DNA from: Candidatus Magasanikbacteria bacterium RIFOXYD12_FULL_33_17
Lineage (GTDB): Bacteria > Patescibacteriota > Patescibacteriia > Magasanikbacterales > UBA922
Direction: 5' to 3'
Length of the DNA stretch: 7,194 bases
Assembly (NCBI GenBank): GCA_001783255.1
Contig: MFRB01000096.1
Location: forward strand, 1-7,194
Shown here: positions 4,965 to 7,194 of the stretch, one piece after another
How the letters are laid out: the number at the start of each line of letters is the position of its first letter
How positions within the stretch are numbered: position 1 is the first letter of the stretch
Notes under the pieces: model-generated
What the model saw: only the letters and a program-made list of their open reading frames with translations
Told to the model about the DNA's origin: nothing
Databases searched by the model: none
Translations under genes and position numbers: made by a program

Positions 4965-5371
4965 TTAATTTGCTTATACACCCAATACTTGTATAAAAAG
5001 AAATTCCACATTACCATGACCGCAATTGTCGCAATACGCACCAAACGATAATCAAATTCTAAAATATGATTGAACAAATACATTACACCCACGGAAAATA
5101 AATAGTTGAAGCCTGCCAAAACTAAATAACGCACAATTTGTTTGTGTGGCATTTCTTTGTTTTTGAAAGACCAATATTTATTCAAGAGAAAATTGTAAGT
5201 AAGCATCAATACTTGGTTACACACTACAGCAATAGTCGCATTTAGACCAAAAAACTCTTTAAAAAAAATAAGAGTAGCCAAATCCAAAAATAATCCGGAA
5301 AAACCAACGAGAAAATACTTGGTGAATTGATGACGAATAGACCAAGCGTAAAAAATTATTTTTTTGATCAT
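4952..5371 (-). CDS. GtrA-like four-helix membrane protein
   Basis: With the ATG at 5371 the product has 139 residues and four hydrophobic segments, at about 19-38, 45-63, 80-102 and 109-128. This is the GtrA-like family pattern (PF04138). The halves are related: YNFLLNKYWSFK (59-70) after helix 2 and NFFLYKYWVYK (123-133) after helix 4, each matching the family's N-F-x-x-x-K/R-x-W-x-F/Y motif. Family members take part in transfer of lipid-linked sugars for cell-surface polysaccharides, sometimes proposed as flippases of polyprenyl-phosphate sugars. The specific substrate cannot be read here. The frame is open upstream to a TTG at 5443, but those 24 residues would be translated from the hairpin repeat, so I reject that start. 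AGGAG lies 12 bases before the ATG, contributed by the repeat's edge. Confidence 0.88.
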   Translation of the reverse strand: MIKKIIFYAWSIRHQFTKYFLVGFSGLFLDLATLIFFKEFFGLNATIAVVCNQVLMLTYNFLLNKYWSFKNKEMPHKQIVRYLVLAGFNYLFSVGVMYLFNHILEFDYRLVRIATIAVMVMWNFFLYKYWVYKQIKNPK

Positions 5372-5385
5372 ATAAAAAATAGACT

Positions 5386-5512
5386 CCTCCCCTATTAGGG
5401 GAGGTTGGGAGAGGTCTTTAGCAAGATAAAACGTTTTGCTCAAAGATAGACCCCCTCTCCACCCTAGGCGGACCAGCCTTGGGCGGGTAACTCCCCCTAG
5501 TAGCGGGAGAAC
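5386..5512. repeat. Hairpin-rich interspersed repeat, copy B with a nested insertion
   Basis: This second copy of the element at 154-250 is in the same orientation. The first palindrome (5386-5404) is identical to copy A. The second (5491-5509) has one arm mismatch at 5504. The central AAACGTTT is kept. It differs from copy A by substitutions at about 14 positions and by exactly one indel, a 30-base insertion at 5459-5488. The element fills the gap between the alaS stop and the gtrA-like start. On the minus strand the first palindrome is followed by a T-rich tract (TCTATTTTTT), so it might also act as a terminator or attenuator. Confidence 0.87.
5459..5488. repeat. 30-base nested palindromic insertion in copy B
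   Basis: This segment is absent from copy A, and the flanking sequence aligns without any other gap. It is itself an imperfect palindrome: CCACCCTAGGC pairs with GCCTTGGGCGG around the loop GGACCA, with two mismatches. It looks like a hairpin unit added inside the larger element. Confidence 0.6.
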
Positions 5513-5519
5513 TTCTGAC

Positions 5520-7194
5520 TTATTCTAAAACTGCTTTAATACGACGAATACCAGCAGATGATGATTCTTCTTTCACAATTTTGAAATGTCCCATCACACC
5601 AGTATGCTCCACATGAGGACCACCACAAATTTCACGACTAAAAGTAGGACTACTAGCATTTACCAAAACTGATTGTTCTGGATCCCCTACTGTATAGACT
5701 TTGACTCTCTCGCCATACTTATCAACAAACAAACCAATAGCACCTTTTGCTTTGGCTTCTTCTACAGTCATCTCAGAAAAACTGACTGGATAATCTTTGT
5801 CAATTGCAGAGTTCACCAAATCTTCTACTTCTTTTATTTGTTCCGAAGTCATTTTATCATTGTAAGAAAAATCAAAACGCATTCTTTCAGCTGTGATATT
5901 ACTTCCCTTTTGTTCAACATGATTCCCTAAGACTTGTCGCAAAGCAGCATGTAGAAGATGAGTAGCAGTATGATACTTCACACTCATTTCACCATGATCA
6001 GCCATACCACCTTTGAATTTTTGTTCAGAACCTTGACGAGAAAGTTCTTGGTGAGCTACATAAGCCTCATCAAAACCAGCTTTGTCAATTGTCAAATTAT
6101 TTTCACTAGCAAGCTCTTCTGTCATCTCAATTGGAAAACCAAAAGTATCATAAAGTTTGAAAGCTTGTTTACCAGAAATCTCAGTAATAGCACGACCGGT
6201 TTTTTCCAAAGCCATTTGAAAACCTTTAGTTAATTTTTCAAATTCTTTGATACCTTGTTCAAGAGTTTCTCGAAATTTAGTTTCTTCTTTCCTTAACTCA
6301 TTCAAAATTAATTCTTTATTCTTTTGAAGTGATGGGTAATGTTCACTATATTCTTCTATATAAATACCAGCAACTTCTGGTGTAAAAATATTGGTAACAC
6401 CCAAATCATTGGCATAACGAACCGCACGACGAATAAGTCGACGTGTAAAATATCCTTGATCTTTGTTTGAAGGTATAGCCCCATCATCAATCAAAAAAGT
6501 AGCAGCACGTAAATGATCCATAATCACTCTAAATGCATAAGTTTCTTTTTCATCTTCACCGTATTTTTTTCCAGATACTTCTTCTATTTTTTTTCTAACA
6601 CCGATAAATAAGTCTATAGTAAACATATCCTGATTATCATTCAAAGCTGCAGCCATACGTTCTAGACCTCCACCAAAATCTACATTTTGTTGTTTCAACT
6701 TTTCAAATTTGTCACCAACTTTTATATACTCCATGAAAACGTTGTTACCAATCTCCATAAAACGTCCACAATCACAATTAACATGACAAGGTTCGTCTTT
6801 CCACTTTGATTTTTCATGTAAATTTAAATGTTCACCAAAATCCCAAAACATTTCACTATCTGGTCCACCAGGTTCACCATCTGGCATTTTTTCAGGAATA
6901 CCTGCACGACTCCACCAATTTTTCTTGGCATTATAATAAAATATTCTAGCATTCTGCAAACCTTTTTCTTCTGGCATGTCAGCGATTTCTGCTTCAATAC
7001 CAATAGATTTAAAAAGTGTTTGCCATTTTTGAGCAGCTTCTGTATCTTTGGGAATTCCATTATTTTCATCACCACGAAAACATGTAACAAAAACACGATT
7101 CATGTCCAATTTTATTTCTTTTGAAAGAAATTCAAACATCCATTCAATTTGTTCGTCTTTGAAATAATCACCCAAAGACCAATTACCAAGCATT
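5520..7194 (-). CDS. alaS: Alanyl-tRNA synthetase, 5' end outside the window
   Basis: The enzyme charges tRNA-Ala and clears mischarged serine or glycine. The 557 visible residues start inside the catalytic domain at MLGNWSLGDYFK (class II motif 2 region), so about 90 N-terminal residues lie outside. Other features are a cysteine cluster with MEIGNNVFMEY (136-156), motif 3 GGGLERMAAAL (174-184), and the tRNA-binding block RRLIRRAVRYANDLG (251-265). The editing domain carries HTATH (His408, His412) and CGGPH (Cys523, His527), the four metal ligands. Proline replaces the threonine of the usual CGGTH, and an insertion precedes it. The protein ends at GIRRIKAVLE, where E. coli AlaRS (876 residues) continues into the C-Ala domain. 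That domain is absent here. Confidence 0.96.
   Translation of the reverse strand, partial: MLGNWSLGDYFKDEQIEWMFEFLSKEIKLDMNRVFVTCFRGDENNGIPKDTEAAQKWQTLFKSIGIEAEIADMPEEKGLQNARIFYYNAKKNWWSRAGIPEKMPDGEPGGPDSEMFWDFGEHLNLHEKSKWKDEPCHVNCDCGRFMEIGNNVFMEYIKVGDKFEKLKQQNVDFGGGLERMAAALNDNQDMFTIDLFIGVRKKIEEVSGKKYGEDEKETYAFRVIMDHLRAATFLIDDGAIPSNKDQGYFTRRLIRRAVRYANDLGVTNIFTPEVAGIYIEEYSEHYPSLQKNKELILNELRKEETKFRETLEQGIKEFEKLTKGFQMALEKTGRAITEISGKQAFKLYDTFGFPIEMTEELASENNLTIDKAGFDEAYVAHQELSRQGSEQKFKGGMADHGEMSVKYHTATHLLHAALRQVLGNHVEQKGSNITAERMRFDFSYNDKMTSEQIKEVEDLVNSAIDKDYPVSFSEMTVEEAKAKGAIGLFVDKYGERVKVYTVGDPEQSVLVNASSPTFSREICGGPHVEHTGVMGHFKIVKEESSSAGIRRIKAVLE

Noticed and set aside
5386..5512. Classical rho-independent terminator for alaS
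   Set aside because: The palindrome nearest the alaS stop is not followed by a T-run. Only the distal palindrome has a T-rich tract, several bases away, so it is left as a possibility within the repeat entry.

Overview
The window is low-GC bacterial DNA in which every recognisable gene is read from the minus strand. It suggests a member of the Candidate Phyla Radiation (Patescibacteria), most likely Parcubacteria-like. The reasons are an RNA polymerase alpha subunit without its C-terminal domain, an alanyl-tRNA synthetase that ends after the editing domain, an S9 protein ending in HQWRKR, start codons without Shine-Dalgarno motifs, and a small four-helix-bundle protein gene in the company of GtrA and flippase genes. 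This placement rests on family knowledge and gene content, not on a tree. The standard genetic code fits: all 12 visible stop codons are TAA or TAG, and glycines use GGN codons.

In the direction of transcription (high to low coordinates) the layout is as follows. (1) alaS, cut by the right edge, ends at 5520. (2) A 127-base hairpin-rich repeat (5386-5512) precedes a GtrA-like membrane protein (start best placed at 5371). (3) A four-helix-bundle protein (4532-4918) lies between inverted AAATCCTAAAT-type repeats. (4) A 170-base intergenic region carries two good sigma70-type promoters pointing at infA. (5) Next comes an alpha-operon-type run: infA, rpmJ, rpsM, rpsK, rpsD, rpoA, rplQ, rplM, rpsI. 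(6) A rho-independent terminator (284-311) follows rpsI. (7) A second copy of the hairpin-rich repeat lies at 154-250. (8) A promoter at 113-141 precedes the first 34 codons of a probable polysaccharide flippase that runs off the left edge.

The infA-rpsI block supplies initiation factor 1, seven ribosomal proteins (L36, S13, S11, S4, L17, L13, S9) and the RNA polymerase alpha subunit. From rpsM onward the genes are 8 to 34 bases apart and read as one operon. It differs from the textbook arrangement in lacking secY-adk-map upstream of infA and in carrying rplM-rpsI at its end.

Most of the window is ordinary housekeeping DNA and I found no convincing new multi-gene system. The items most worth a second look are the paired hairpin repeats with a nested 30-base insertion, the repeat-flanked four-helix-bundle gene, a GC-rich island between infA and rpmJ that does not resemble its surroundings, the loss of the alpha C-terminal domain, and the Shine-Dalgarno-free start contexts.
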